Assembly (NCBI RefSeq): GCF_012276985.1
Contig: NZ_JAAXMM010000012.1
Coordinates: 1-64,000, forward strand
Source: Agrobacterium sp. a22-2
GTDB lineage: Bacteria; Pseudomonadota; Alphaproteobacteria; Rhizobiales; Rhizobiaceae
DNA: 64,000 bases
Direction: 5' to 3'
A program made the position numbers and the translations under genes. Of the stretch, positions 1 to 8,846 are shown one piece after another. The stretch's first letter is position 1. Each line of letters starts with the position of its first letter. The notes under the pieces were generated by a model. The model saw nothing but the letters and a program-made list of their open reading frames with translations, searched no databases and had not been told where the DNA came from.

Positions 1-150
1 CCCCTCATCCCCCTGCCGGGACCTTCTCCCCGTTCTGACGGGGAGAAGGAGGATGGAGCGCCGACTGTGCCACTTGCACCTTCTCCTCGCTTGCGGGGAG
101 AAGGTGGCGGCAGCTCAGGCGCAACGCGTTGCGCTGGGGATGAGGGGCGA
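1..150. repeat. Composite palindromic intergenic element
   Basis: This non-coding stretch has an outer inverted repeat (CCCCTCATCC at the left end, GGATGAGGGG near 137-146) that encloses two strong hairpins. One is at about 22-49 (CCTTCTCCCCG and its complement) and the other at about 78-105 (CCTTCTCC/GGAGAAGG). Related modules recur near 27.4 kb and 55.9 kb. The architecture matches the mosaic palindromic elements of rhizobia. It lies just past the stop of the leftward gene at 180 and could also act as its transcription terminator. Confidence 0.75.
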
Positions 151-179
151 AGGCGGACGATAAGGGCGGTCTGTTGACC

Positions 180-1283
180 TCACCCGACCCTGGCAAGCTT
201 CACGGCCTCCGGATCATAGGCACGGCCAAAGCGGTTTTCGAGGAAGGCGGGGAGGGTGATCTGTTCCTGGCGGATGAAGCCTTCTTGCGGAAGGGTGCCG
301 TTGGCGAGCAGGTCGAGGGTGGCGCAGATGCCGGCGGCGGTGGTGATCTGGATGGCGCTCATCTTCTTGCCCGCGATCACGCCGGCATAGACCTTGTTGG
401 CATAGGTGTCCTGCAGGTAGCGGCCGTCCTTCCAGCCGCAGACGGTGACGAAGATCACCACGACATCCTGCATGGTGGCGGGCAGGGCGTTTTCGAACAG
501 GTCCTTCAGGACATCGCGGCGGTTCTTCAGGTTGAAGTCGTTGAGGAGCGCCTTGACGATCGCCTGGTGGCCCGGATAGCGGATGGTGCGGTAGTTCATG
601 GTGCGCACCTTGCCTTCCAGCGTCTTCGCCAGCGTGCCGAGGCCGCCCGAGGTGTTGAAGGCCTCGTAGGTGACGCCGTCGAGCGAGAATTCCTCGCGCT
701 CTTCCATGGCCGGCACGGTGATCAGTCTGCCCTCGACGATCGCCTCGCAGGGCTCGATATATTCGTTGATCAGCCCGTCGGTCGACCAGGTCAGGTTGTA
801 GTTCAGCGCATTGGAGGGATATTGCGGCAGGGCGCCGACCCGCATGCGCACGCTGTCGAGCGTGTCGAAGTGGCTCGCCAGGTCGTGGGCGACGATGGAG
901 ATGAAACCCGGCGCCAGGCCGCATTGCGGAATGAAGGCTGAAGGAGCGCCCTCGGCCAGCGCTTCCACCTTGCGGGTGGTGGCGACGTCTTCGGTCAGGT
1001 CGAGATAATGGGTGCCGACCTTGGCGGCGGCTTCGGCAATCGTGCCGGTCAGGTGGAAGGGGGCGGCCGACAGCACGGCGAATTTGCCGGTCAGCAGGGC
1101 TTCGAGCGCTGCACGGTCCGAGATGTCGACGGTGACGCCCGAGATCGAAGCGTGGCGGTCGAGGGCGGCGATCTGTGCGGCGCTGCGATCGGCCACCGTG
1201 ACCCGGTAATCGCCGCTGTCGGCCAGCATCAGTGCAATCGCTCCGCCAATCTTGCCGGCGCCCATCACCACGATATCCTTCAT
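180..1283 (-). CDS. Saccharopine dehydrogenase family NAD(P)-binding protein
   Basis: A 367-residue oxidoreductase. The first residues hold a Rossmann nucleotide-binding motif (VVMGAGKIGG, about residues 4-13), and the rest matches the saccharopine dehydrogenase/carboxynorspermidine synthase-like fold. I chose the start at 1283 because the Rossmann strand begins at once and a GGGGAC ribosome-binding site lies just upstream; the frame stays open 12 codons further. It is divergent from an Lrp/AsnC regulator, an arrangement typical of amino-acid catabolic enzymes, so a role in lysine or other amino-acid degradation is likely. That role is inferred from family and context. The substrate cannot be read from the sequence. 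Confidence 0.85.
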   Translation of the reverse strand: MKDIVVMGAGKIGGAIALMLADSGDYRVTVADRSAAQIAALDRHASISGVTVDISDRAALEALLTGKFAVLSAAPFHLTGTIAEAAAKVGTHYLDLTEDVATTRKVEALAEGAPSAFIPQCGLAPGFISIVAHDLASHFDTLDSVRMRVGALPQYPSNALNYNLTWSTDGLINEYIEPCEAIVEGRLITVPAMEEREEFSLDGVTYEAFNTSGGLGTLAKTLEGKVRTMNYRTIRYPGHQAIVKALLNDFNLKNRRDVLKDLFENALPATMQDVVVIFVTVCGWKDGRYLQDTYANKVYAGVIAGKKMSAIQITTAAGICATLDLLANGTLPQEGFIRQEQITLPAFLENRFGRAYDPEAVKLARVG

Positions 1284-1406
1284 GCCCGTCCCCTTTTTGC
1301 ATTTTGTCAGAGTGGCCATTGTGCGGAGGGCGTATGTCGATTGCTAGTGACGAACTGTGCGGAACGGTTTATCATAATGGACATATAGACGATGGGATTG
1401 ATCATT

Positions 1407-1838
1407 ATGCAGCTGACGGAGAAGGATCTGGCACTTCTGGCGCTGCTCGGCGAAAACGCCCGGGCGCCGGTGGCGGTGCTGGCGCGCAAGCTCGGCCTGT
1501 CGCGCACCACGGTACAGGCGCGCATCGAGCGGCTGGAGCGCGACGGGGTGATATCCGGCTACGGGCTGCGGCTGTCGGAGGCCTATCAGAGCGGGCTGAT
1601 CCGCGCCCATGTGCTGATCACCATCACGCCGAAGACATTGCCGTCGGTCAGCGCTGAACTGTCGGCGATCCGCGAGGTGACCACGCTGCATTCGGTCAAC
1701 GGCTCCTTCGACCTGATCGCCATCATTGCCGCTCCGTCGATTGCCGACCTCGACAGGATCATCGACCATATCGGCGCGCTGTCGGGGGTGGAGCGCACGC
1801 TGTCGTCGATCATCCTGTCGACGCGGATCGCGCGGTAG
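1407..1838 (+). CDS. Lrp/AsnC family transcriptional regulator
   Basis: A 143-residue protein with an N-terminal AsnC-type winged helix-turn-helix (about residues 5-60, including LARKLGLSRTTVQARIERLERDGVI). An RAM/ligand-sensing domain follows (about 65-140). The length is normal for the family. ATG 1407 begins at the conserved MQLTEKD-type start; an in-frame ATG at 1392 is also possible. It is divergent from the saccharopine dehydrogenase-like gene across 123 bp and probably controls that gene and itself in response to an amino acid. This is inferred from the arrangement. Confidence 0.9.
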   Translation: MQLTEKDLALLALLGENARAPVAVLARKLGLSRTTVQARIERLERDGVISGYGLRLSEAYQSGLIRAHVLITITPKTLPSVSAELSAIREVTTLHSVNGSFDLIAIIAAPSIADLDRIIDHIGALSGVERTLSSIILSTRIAR

Positions 1839-1879
1839 GGGCGTAGGTTTCGCCGGTGCAAGCTGGCTTCGTTGGAGCC

Positions 1880-2100
1880 AGATCGCCCCCCTCTGCCCTG
1901 CCGGGCATCTCCCCCACACGGGGGGAGATCGGCAAGACGCACCCGCCCGCCCTGCCAGAAAACCGCATACTTTTCTGGGCAGACTTTCCGCGAAAAATCG
2001 TATCAGCGCTGTCAATGTCATCCGACTGGGTGAGTGCGGTCCACGAGTCGATCTCCCCACCTGTGGGGGAGATGCCCGGCAGGGCTGAGGGGGGCGATCT
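1880..2100. repeat. Inverted pair of RIME-type palindromic elements
   Basis: Two nearly identical arms face each other in the 331-bp gap between the Lrp gene and the HD-GYP gene. The left arm (1880-1930) reads AGATCGCCCCCCTCTGCCC..., and the complement of the right arm (2048-2100) differs from it at about one base over the first 35. Each arm carries its own hairpin (CTCCCCC/GGGGGAG). About 115 bp of unrelated sequence separates them. Further copies of the same arm occur at 31124, 31276 and 32497. I see no coding content here. Confidence 0.8.
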
Positions 2101-2169
2101 GGCACGATCGGGAGAGGCGGAGCATCGGAAGACCCCACCGCCTCAGAGCGGGGGCCTCAGGTCAAGGCC

Positions 2170-3516
2170 TCACGCCGCCGCCAGGTCGGCCTTGGCGAGC
2201 GCCCGTTGCAGCGCCTCGATACAGGCGGGGTCGTGGCTTTTGTTGGCGCCGTCCCAGAGGATGGCGAGCGCCTTTGCGACCGGCATGGCGGCGCGGTAGG
2301 GGCGGTCGGCGGTCAGCGCGTCGAAGACGTCGGCGGTCGAGACGATGCGGGTTTCAAGGCCGATCTGGTGGCCGGTCAGGCCGCGCGGATAGCCCCGGCC
2401 GTCGAGGCGTTCGTGATGGGCGCCGCCGATCTTCGCCAGATCGGCAAAGGCTTTGATGCGCGACAGGATGGTTTCGGAATATTCGGCATGGCGCTGCATG
2501 GCCAGCCATTCCTCGCCCTCCAGCTTGCCGGGCTTGTCGAGCACGCTGTTGGAGACGCCGAGCTTGCCGATATCGTGCAGCAGGGCGCCGCGCTTCAGCC
2601 AGCGCCGGGTGGCGGGGTCGAGGCCCATTTCCTCGGCGATCATGTCGGTGAACAGTGCGACGCGGTCGCTATGGCCCGATGTATAGGGGCTCTTGGCGTC
2701 GATCACCCGGGCAAAACCGGCGGCGATATCGTCGAGATAATCGTCATCGGCGAGGATCGCCTGGCGGCCCGGTTCGCTGTCGAGCACGATGCGCTCCAGG
2801 TCCGGGCCTCCGAGCGCCTCCCAGAAGCGGGCGTCGGTAGCGATCTGCAGGAAGGCATCGGTCAGAAAGGGGTCGAACCAGGTGCCGGCGCGTTTTTCGA
2901 TTTCGGCGATGGCCGATGGCGGGCCGGCGCTCATGAAGAAGACGTCGGCCACCTGGGCCAAGAGGGCGATGCGGGCAAACAGCGAGATCTCCTCGCCCTT
3001 GCGACCGAGCGGCTTGCCGCCGCCGTCGAAGTGTTCGTCGAGATCGAGAATACCCCTGGCGACCGCTTCGGAAAAGCGCATCTGGCGGGCAATCTCGGCG
3101 CCGCGCTCGCAGCGGGTGCGGATCAGGTCGGTGGCGATCTCGCCGCCGTTTTTCAAAATGGTGATGATGCTGCGGAAACGCTCGGCGAGCCCCGCCTGCA
3201 TGCCGGTATGGGAGAGCACGAAGCGCAGCACCTGCGGCAGGCTGCCGTCGACCAGCTTGAAGTCCTGCTTGAACTTCAGGTCGTCGGCAATATAGAGCTT
3301 ACAGATGCGGGCGGCATTGCTGGAACAGCCGAGATCTTTGAGGAGCAGGGTGTAATAGAGATCCTGCAACTGCTCGTCGGCCAGGCCGATGGCGCGGCCG
3401 ATGGCGGTGCCGATATGGCAGCAGCGGATGCAATGGCCCGGCGGCTGGCCCTCGGTCATGTCGAGCGCCCGGCTCAGAGCCTCGATGATTTCCGCAAGCC
3501 TGATCCTGGTTGGCAT
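2170..3516 (-). CDS. Tandem HD-GYP domain phosphohydrolase
   Basis: A 448-residue soluble protein with two HD-type halves. The C-terminal half has the full HD-GYP signature: LLHDIGKLGVS (HD metal ligands) and, further on, HHERLDGRGYP. This is the expected active site for c-di-GMP hydrolysis. The N-terminal half keeps the same layout in degenerate form: LLLKDLG near residue 60 has KD for HD, and DEHFDGGGKPLG near residue 145 stands where HHExxDGxGYP would be. The N-terminal half is therefore probably regulatory. It stands alone between repeats and clpP. c-di-GMP phosphodiesterase activity is inferred from motifs. Confidence 0.85.
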   Translation of the reverse strand: MPTRIRLAEIIEALSRALDMTEGQPPGHCIRCCHIGTAIGRAIGLADEQLQDLYYTLLLKDLGCSSNAARICKLYIADDLKFKQDFKLVDGSLPQVLRFVLSHTGMQAGLAERFRSIITILKNGGEIATDLIRTRCERGAEIARQMRFSEAVARGILDLDEHFDGGGKPLGRKGEEISLFARIALLAQVADVFFMSAGPPSAIAEIEKRAGTWFDPFLTDAFLQIATDARFWEALGGPDLERIVLDSEPGRQAILADDDYLDDIAAGFARVIDAKSPYTSGHSDRVALFTDMIAEEMGLDPATRRWLKRGALLHDIGKLGVSNSVLDKPGKLEGEEWLAMQRHAEYSETILSRIKAFADLAKIGGAHHERLDGRGYPRGLTGHQIGLETRIVSTADVFDALTADRPYRAAMPVAKALAILWDGANKSHDPACIEALQRALAKADLAAA

Positions 3517-3738
3517 ATCCGTTTCCCCGTGCCCGACCTTTATAAGCTGGGACTGTTAATAGCCGGTGTCAGGAACAGGCCGGACGGGGCAATCTTGGGG
3601 GACGGTCGGAAAACAGGGCTGGCGGCTATGGGTTCATCAGCTGTTCACCGGTTCCATGCCTTGTCTTTTTATCGCATTGTTTTACGACGTGAGTCGCACT
3701 ATGTGCGGGTGAGCTAAACGCAAGTGGAGAATTGCCGG

Positions 3739-4320
3739 ATGAACGAAGACGAAGACGACAAGAGCAAGGAACTGCCGCTTGGCAAGGAAACGGAAGCGAA
3801 CCTTTTCAAGTCGCGTTCGATCTTCATCTATGGTGGCATCACCATGGAACTGGCCCAGAAGGTCTGCACGCAGCTGGTGGCGCTGGCGGCTGCCAGCGAC
3901 GAGGACATTCGCGTTTACGTGAATTCGCCGGGCGGTCATGTGGAATCGGGCGACAGCATCCATGACATGATCAAGTTCATCAAGCCGAAGGTGTGGATCA
4001 TCGGTACCGGCTGGGTCGCCTCCGCCGGCGCGCTGATCTATGTCTCGGTGCCGAAGGAACGGCGCCTTTGCCTGCCCAATACCCGCTTCCTGCTGCATCA
4101 ACCTTCGGGCGGCACCCGCGGCATGGCATCGGATATCGAGATCCAGGCCCGCGAGATCATCAAGATGAACCAGCGGCTGATCAAGATCTTCTCCAAGGCC
4201 ACCGGCCAGACGGAAGAGAAGATCGCCAAGGACATCGACCGCGACTATTGGCTGTCGGCCGAAGAAGCCAAGGCCTATGGCCTGGTCTCCAAGATCATCG
4301 AAAGCCAATCGGACATCTGA
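3739..4320 (+). CDS. clpP: ATP-dependent Clp protease proteolytic subunit (ClpP family)
   Basis: A 193-residue serine peptidase of the ClpP/crotonase fold. The catalytic Ser lies in GWVASAGALIY, the His in RFLLHQPSGG, and the Asp in DRDYWLSAEEA, so the triad is complete. ATG 3739 is preceded by GGAG at about 8 bases and gives the short charged N-terminus (MNEDEDDKSK) common in this ClpP subgroup. A GTG at 3724 in the same frame would overlap that ribosome-binding site. No chaperone gene (clpX, clpA) is adjacent. Rhizobia carry several ClpP paralogs, so this is probably an accessory copy rather than the clpX-linked one. Confidence 0.9.
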   Translation: MNEDEDDKSKELPLGKETEANLFKSRSIFIYGGITMELAQKVCTQLVALAAASDEDIRVYVNSPGGHVESGDSIHDMIKFIKPKVWIIGTGWVASAGALIYVSVPKERRLCLPNTRFLLHQPSGGTRGMASDIEIQAREIIKMNQRLIKIFSKATGQTEEKIAKDIDRDYWLSAEEAKAYGLVSKIIESQSDI

Positions 4321-4347
4321 GCCGTGGCTGCAGAGACGACCGACATG

Positions 4348-4386
4348 AAAACCCTCGCCGGACCAAACCGGCGGGGGTTTCTTCGT
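4348..4386 (+). terminator. Rho-independent terminator after clpP
   Basis: Bases 4349-4361 pair with 4368-4380 in a 13-bp stem (core CGCCGG/CCGGCG, outer AAACCC/GGGTTT) around a 6-base loop. A T-rich tail (TTTCTTCGTT) follows. It begins 28 bases after the clpP stop. It argues that the downstream hydrolase is separately transcribed and starts after this point. Confidence 0.8.
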
Positions 4387-4521
4387 TACGGGCTGGGCGC
4401 GATCGGGGCGGCGCTCGTCGACCCTGTCCTTGCCGGTCCCGCGCCCGGCGCTGCCGGTGATTTGCCCGACGATCGCCGCCAGGCCCTTGCCCCGTTGCCG
4501 GAATCGGGGAAGAACTTGCCC

Positions 4522-5487
4522 ATGAGTACCAAGATGAAGCACAATTTTCCCTTCGATCCGAGCTATGGCCTGACGCTGGAGGGCCTGCGGGCGATCGAGC
4601 CGCCGCCGGCGCCCCCAGGGTTCGACGATTTCTGGCAGGCGCGCTATAAAAAGGCGCTGGCGGTCGAACCAAAGCCCGTCGTGCGTGCAGCCAAAGCCAG
4701 CCATCCGGACTGGCTGGTGCAGGACATCACCTTTACCTCGACCGATGGCGTGACCATCGGCGGCTGGCTGCTTGTGCCGCGGCATGGCAGGATCCGGCGC
4801 GGGCTGGTGGTCGGCCATGGCTATGGCGGACGGATTGCTCCGGATTTCGACCTGCCGGTTACGGAGACGGCCGTGCTTTTCCCTTGTTTTCGCGGTATTT
4901 CGCGCAGCCTGCATCCGCCGATTTCACCGGAGCCGGCCTTTCACGTGCTGCACGATATCGACCGGCCGGAGCGCTATGTGATCGGCGGATGCGTCGAGGA
5001 TCTGTGGGGGGCGGTTTCGGCGCTGATCGCACTTTTTCCCGATCTCGGCGGGCGGATCGGTTATAGCGGCATCAGCTTCGGCGGCGGCATCGGCGCGCTG
5101 GCGATCCCGTTCGATCCGCGCATTGCCCGCGGTTTTCTGGAAGTGCCGACGTTCGGCAACCGTCCGCTATGGCTCAACCTGCCGACGACCGGCAGCGCCG
5201 ATGCGGTGCAGCGCTATCGCCGCACCCATCCCGGCGTTCTCGACCATCTCCGGCTGTTCGATGCGGCCAGTGCCGCGACGCGGATCACCGTGCCGATGTT
5301 GGTGGCGGTGGCGCTGTTCGACCCGGCGGTGGCGCCGCCTTGCCAGTTCTCCGTCGCCAATGCTTTGCCCCACTCGAAATTTAACGAAATCTTCATTCTT
5401 GACGCCGGGCATTTCGACTATCCTACGGACTCAGTACAGCAGGCAGCACTTTCTGAGAGAAACAGGCGGTTTTTCGAGGTGACATGA
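4522..5487 (+). CDS. Acetylxylan esterase (CE7) / cephalosporin-C deacetylase-like hydrolase
   Basis: A 321-residue alpha/beta hydrolase resembling the CE7 acetylxylan esterase family in length and layout: N-terminal FPFDPSYGLTLEGL and PPPAPPGFDDFW, nucleophile elbow GYSGISFGGG (Ser), and a C-terminal DAGHFDYP with the His. Known CE7 enzymes deacetylate short xylo-oligosaccharides or small acetyl esters. I chose ATG 4522, which has GGGGA about 12 bases upstream, because the longer frame from GTG 4324 runs straight through the clpP terminator. However, that upstream stretch encodes NRRGFLRYGLGAIGAALV, which resembles a Tat signal, so the start is not settled. The stop overlaps the next gene by 4 bases (ATGA). 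Confidence 0.8.
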   Translation: MSTKMKHNFPFDPSYGLTLEGLRAIEPPPAPPGFDDFWQARYKKALAVEPKPVVRAAKASHPDWLVQDITFTSTDGVTIGGWLLVPRHGRIRRGLVVGHGYGGRIAPDFDLPVTETAVLFPCFRGISRSLHPPISPEPAFHVLHDIDRPERYVIGGCVEDLWGAVSALIALFPDLGGRIGYSGISFGGGIGALAIPFDPRIARGFLEVPTFGNRPLWLNLPTTGSADAVQRYRRTHPGVLDHLRLFDAASAATRITVPMLVAVALFDPAVAPPCQFSVANALPHSKFNEIFILDAGHFDYPTDSVQQAALSERNRRFFEVT

Positions 5488-6212
5488 ACCGGGAATATCT
5501 ACGCTGGTACAGTCCGCGATTGCATCGCGACATGGAGCTGCTGGTGTTCGGCCATGCCGGCGCCAAGGTGTTGATGTTTCCGACCCGCGAAGGGCGGTTT
5601 TTCGAATATGAACAGCTCGGCATCGTCGGAAGCCTCGCCGACAAGGTCAATGCCGGCCAGCTGCAGCTCTACTGCATCGAGGGGTTGGCGGAGGAAAGCT
5701 TTTACGACCGTCGCCGGCATCCCGCCGACCGCATGGCCCGGCATGCGGCATTCGAAGATTATGTCCTGAACGAAGTTCTGCCGCTGATGGCGGCGAAAAA
5801 CGACAATGACTGCACGATCGTGCACGGCTGCAGCCTCGGGGCGTTCCAGGCGGCGAGCCTGGTGTTCCGCCATCCGCACCTGTTTCGCAAGCTGGTCGCC
5901 TTTTCCGGGCGCTACGACCTGACGATGCAGGTCGAATCCTTCGGCGACCTGCTGGACGGCTATTACGACGACCAGGTCTATTTCCACACGCCGACGCATT
6001 TCCTGCCCGGTCTTGACGGCGACTGGCGGCTGGAGAAACTGCGCCAGCTCGATATCGTGCTGGCCATCGGCAATGCCGATCCCTTCCTCGACAACAATCT
6101 CCAGCTCAGCCAGTTGCTCGGCCAGAAGGGCGTCCGGCACAGCCTACATCTCTGGGACGGCCGCGCCCACCGGGCCGGCGCCTGGCGCAAGATGGCGGCA
6201 CTCTATATTTGA
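5484..6212 (+). CDS. Putative esterase, alpha/beta hydrolase (EsD-like)
   Basis: A 242-residue protein with the alpha/beta hydrolase nucleophile elbow HGCSLGAFQA (Ser near residue 115). A possible acid is in GNADPFLDN and a His in LWDGRAHRAGAW. This resembles the small cytosolic esterases of COG4947 type. The start codon overlaps the stop of the upstream CE7-like esterase by 4 bases, so the two are almost certainly co-translated and may act on related esters. The substrate is unknown. Confidence 0.75.
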   Translation: MNREYLRWYSPRLHRDMELLVFGHAGAKVLMFPTREGRFFEYEQLGIVGSLADKVNAGQLQLYCIEGLAEESFYDRRRHPADRMARHAAFEDYVLNEVLPLMAAKNDNDCTIVHGCSLGAFQAASLVFRHPHLFRKLVAFSGRYDLTMQVESFGDLLDGYYDDQVYFHTPTHFLPGLDGDWRLEKLRQLDIVLAIGNADPFLDNNLQLSQLLGQKGVRHSLHLWDGRAHRAGAWRKMAALYI

Positions 6213-6233
6213 GTTACGGTGCCTGGCGCATGT

Positions 6234-7466
6234 TCAGGCTGCGTGGCCAACTGCCGGGAAGCTCGGTGGGTCGGTTACGGTTGGCAATGTCATCGCCTGA
6301 TCCGGGTCAAATTGTTCTACGCGGTTTCTTCCGTGCCGCTTGGCCTGATAGAGCGCCATATCGGCGGCGCGCATCAGGTCCTTCATCGGCTGTCCCGGGG
6401 TTGCCGTGGCAAGGCCGGCGCTGATCGTGACAGGGATCCTGGCGTCGGCGTGATTGATTTCCAGGGACTGTACGGCATCGCGCAGGGCTTCGGCGACGGC
6501 TTGGGCCGATCGGCCGTGCCGGGCAGGGAGGTACAGACCGAATTCCTCGCCGCCTAACCGCGCAAACGCATCCTGTTTCTGCAATCGGCCGGACATTTCT
6601 GCAGCGACCCGCACGAGGACTTCATCGCCGGCGGCATGACCGAGTGTATCATTGACGCGCTTGAAATGATCGATGTCGATGATCACGAAGGCATCGCCGA
6701 TGCTGGGTGCTGGCCGCAATTGCTGGAAGAACCAATGCCGGTTGCGGATCTGGGTGAGCGGATCGGTTTGCAGAAGCGCGGTCAGCCGTGCCTCGGCCCG
6801 TTCCTTGACAAAGATCAGGGCGAACAGGGCCACGGCGAACTGCGACAGGATCATCGGGAAAAAGATGTCGGCGATATCGAACGGCGAGCGCTCGGGTGCG
6901 ATGAGGCTGACAATGACGAGCGCGTGCAGCAGGGCCGAGATGCCGAAAGATGCAGCAAGGGGGTATCGGGCCGGCAACCTTTCCTTCCGGCAATCATGGA
7001 TTGCCGTGTGGGCATAGGCCAGCATGAACAACCCCGCCGAGGATTGAAAGACCACGGCGCGATAGAGATTGACCAGATGGAAATCCGTGAGGACCGCCAC
7101 TGCCGAAAGCACAGCGGGATAGACCAGGACCAGCCAATCCCGCCGCCGCGGTGTGCCGCTGCTGAGGCGCCGCAGGCCGATCCAGAACAGACTGTAGGCG
7201 AGCTGGCCGAGGCTGAAGGTGGACAGGGTCCAGGCGTAGAGGGGAAATGCCTGGCGTTCGCCCTGACCGGCAATCGTCGAGCCAATCGCCAGCAGGATGA
7301 AGGACATGGCCATCAGGCCAAGTCCTTCGCTCTTGCCGGACTGGAACCGTACATAGAGGAAACAGGCCCCGCCGATCAGCAAAGAGGATTTGTGAAGAAG
7401 CAGTACGGTGGCAAGTTCCAAAAGAAAGTCATCCCATGCAATCGCGGTTCGATAGGCCATCCTCAT
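6234..7466 (-). CDS. Membrane-anchored diguanylate cyclase (GGDEF)
   Basis: A 410-residue protein. The first ~210 residues form several hydrophobic segments. The rest is a GGDEF domain with the active-site loop RLGGEEFGLYL and upstream metal-binding VIIDIDHFKRVNDTLGH. It should make c-di-GMP from two GTP. The inhibitory I-site, normally RxxD five residues before GGEEF, reads QKQD here, so product inhibition through it is probably lost. No sensory domain other than the membrane part is seen. It faces the esterase gene tail to tail, 21 bp apart. Confidence 0.9.
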   Translation of the reverse strand: MRMAYRTAIAWDDFLLELATVLLLHKSSLLIGGACFLYVRFQSGKSEGLGLMAMSFILLAIGSTIAGQGERQAFPLYAWTLSTFSLGQLAYSLFWIGLRRLSSGTPRRRDWLVLVYPAVLSAVAVLTDFHLVNLYRAVVFQSSAGLFMLAYAHTAIHDCRKERLPARYPLAASFGISALLHALVIVSLIAPERSPFDIADIFFPMILSQFAVALFALIFVKERAEARLTALLQTDPLTQIRNRHWFFQQLRPAPSIGDAFVIIDIDHFKRVNDTLGHAAGDEVLVRVAAEMSGRLQKQDAFARLGGEEFGLYLPARHGRSAQAVAEALRDAVQSLEINHADARIPVTISAGLATATPGQPMKDLMRAADMALYQAKRHGRNRVEQFDPDQAMTLPTVTDPPSFPAVGHAA

Positions 7467-7628
7467 ACCATTCCCGGCTTACTGAATTCTGAAGTGCCGT
7501 GATGTTGGGAAACGTGAAAGGTCACCTTTCGCTTGACCGGGCGTACTGATCCGCGGCGAGCCCGCCTTGCCAAGCCGTTGGCTTTCTGATGTGGGATGGC
7601 GATCCTCGTCACTCCTGAGAGATGCCTC

Positions 7629-8807
7629 ATGCTGAAAGATCTTTCCGCGCAAAGCCTGTTCATGGGCGTGCTGACCGCCTTTGTCGGCTTTGCCAGTTCG
7701 TTTGCCGTGGTGTTGCAGGGGCTGAAGGGGGTGGGGGCGACGGATATCCAGGCGGCCTCGGGACTGATGGCGCTGTCGGTGTCGATGGGCGTCTGCGCCA
7801 TTGCGTTCAGCACCTGGACGCGGCTGCCGATCTCGATTGCCTGGTCGACGCCGGGTGCGGCGCTGATGGCGACGGCCGGTGCCGTCGAGGGTGGCTTTCC
7901 GGCGGCGGTCGGCGCCTTTGTGGTCTGTGGGCTGCTGATCGTCTTTGCCGGGCTGTTCCGGCCGCTCGGCCGGGCGGTGGCCGCCATTCCGGCGCCGCTG
8001 GCCAATGCCATGCTGGCCGGGGTGATCATCACCTTGTGCTTCGCGCCGTTCAAGGCGGTGGCCTTCGATCCGCTGCTCGGCCTGCCAATCGTGCTTGCCT
8101 GGGTGGTGGTCGGCGCCTTCCGGCGATTGTTCGCGGTGCCCGCCGCCCTGGCGGCCTTTGTCGGGGTCATGGTGTTCGGGGTCGACATGCCGGATGGCGC
8201 CATAGCGCAATGGTCGCAGTCGCTGCTGCCGCCGGTTGAATTCGTGGTGCCGAGTTTCACGCTGCCGGCGCTGATCTCGATCGCCCTGCCGTTGTTCATC
8301 GTCACCATGGCCTCGCAGAACATTCCCGGCATCGCCGTGCTGAAGGTCAACGGCTATCAGCCGAACCCCGGTCCGCTGTTTGCCGTGACCGGTTTCTTTT
8401 CGCTGCTGTCGGCGCCATTCGGCGGGCATGCGGTCAACCTGGCGGCGATCACCGCGGCGATGTGCGCCGGCGCAGACGCCCATCCCGACCCTGAGCGGCG
8501 TTACTGGTCGGCGATCATCGGCGGCATCGGCTATATCGTGCTGGGACTGCTGGCCGGGGCGGTGACGGCTTTCGTGGCGCTGGCGCCGCCGATCCTCATT
8601 CAGGCGGTGGCCGGCCTGGCGCTGATCGGCGCCTTTTCCGGCTCGGCCGTGGCAGCCTTCCAGGCAATCGAAAGCCGCGAGGCGGCGGCCGTCACCTTCC
8701 TGATCACCGCATCGGGCATATCCATCGGCGGCATTTCCGGCGCCTTCTGGGGCCTGATCGCTGGCGGGCTGATGATGGGGCTGCTGAAGGTCGCGCGCAA
8801 GGGGTGA
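7629..8807 (+). CDS. benE: BenE family benzoate/H+ symporter-like transporter
   Basis: A 392-residue very hydrophobic protein with about 11-12 membrane segments. It matches the BenE family in length and in motifs such as TRLPISIAWSTPGAALMA near residue 60 and FGGHAVNLAAITAAMCAGADAHPDPERRYW in the C-terminal half (shown in part). ATG 7629 follows GAGAG; a longer frame from 7596 has no good ribosome-binding site. The family is linked to benzoate import, but there is no aromatic catabolic gene nearby, so the substrate here is uncertain. Confidence 0.85.
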   Translation: MLKDLSAQSLFMGVLTAFVGFASSFAVVLQGLKGVGATDIQAASGLMALSVSMGVCAIAFSTWTRLPISIAWSTPGAALMATAGAVEGGFPAAVGAFVVCGLLIVFAGLFRPLGRAVAAIPAPLANAMLAGVIITLCFAPFKAVAFDPLLGLPIVLAWVVVGAFRRLFAVPAALAAFVGVMVFGVDMPDGAIAQWSQSLLPPVEFVVPSFTLPALISIALPLFIVTMASQNIPGIAVLKVNGYQPNPGPLFAVTGFFSLLSAPFGGHAVNLAAITAAMCAGADAHPDPERRYWSAIIGGIGYIVLGLLAGAVTAFVALAPPILIQAVAGLALIGAFSGSAVAAFQAIESREAAAVTFLITASGISIGGISGAFWGLIAGGLMMGLLKVARKG

Positions 8808-8846
8808 ATCCGTGGAAAACGGCCATATTCCGTGCTACAAGACGTC

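Noticed and set aside
1..150. Possible CRISPR repeats
   Set aside because: The repeated hairpins are not evenly spaced, are dispersed over the window, and no cas gene is present.
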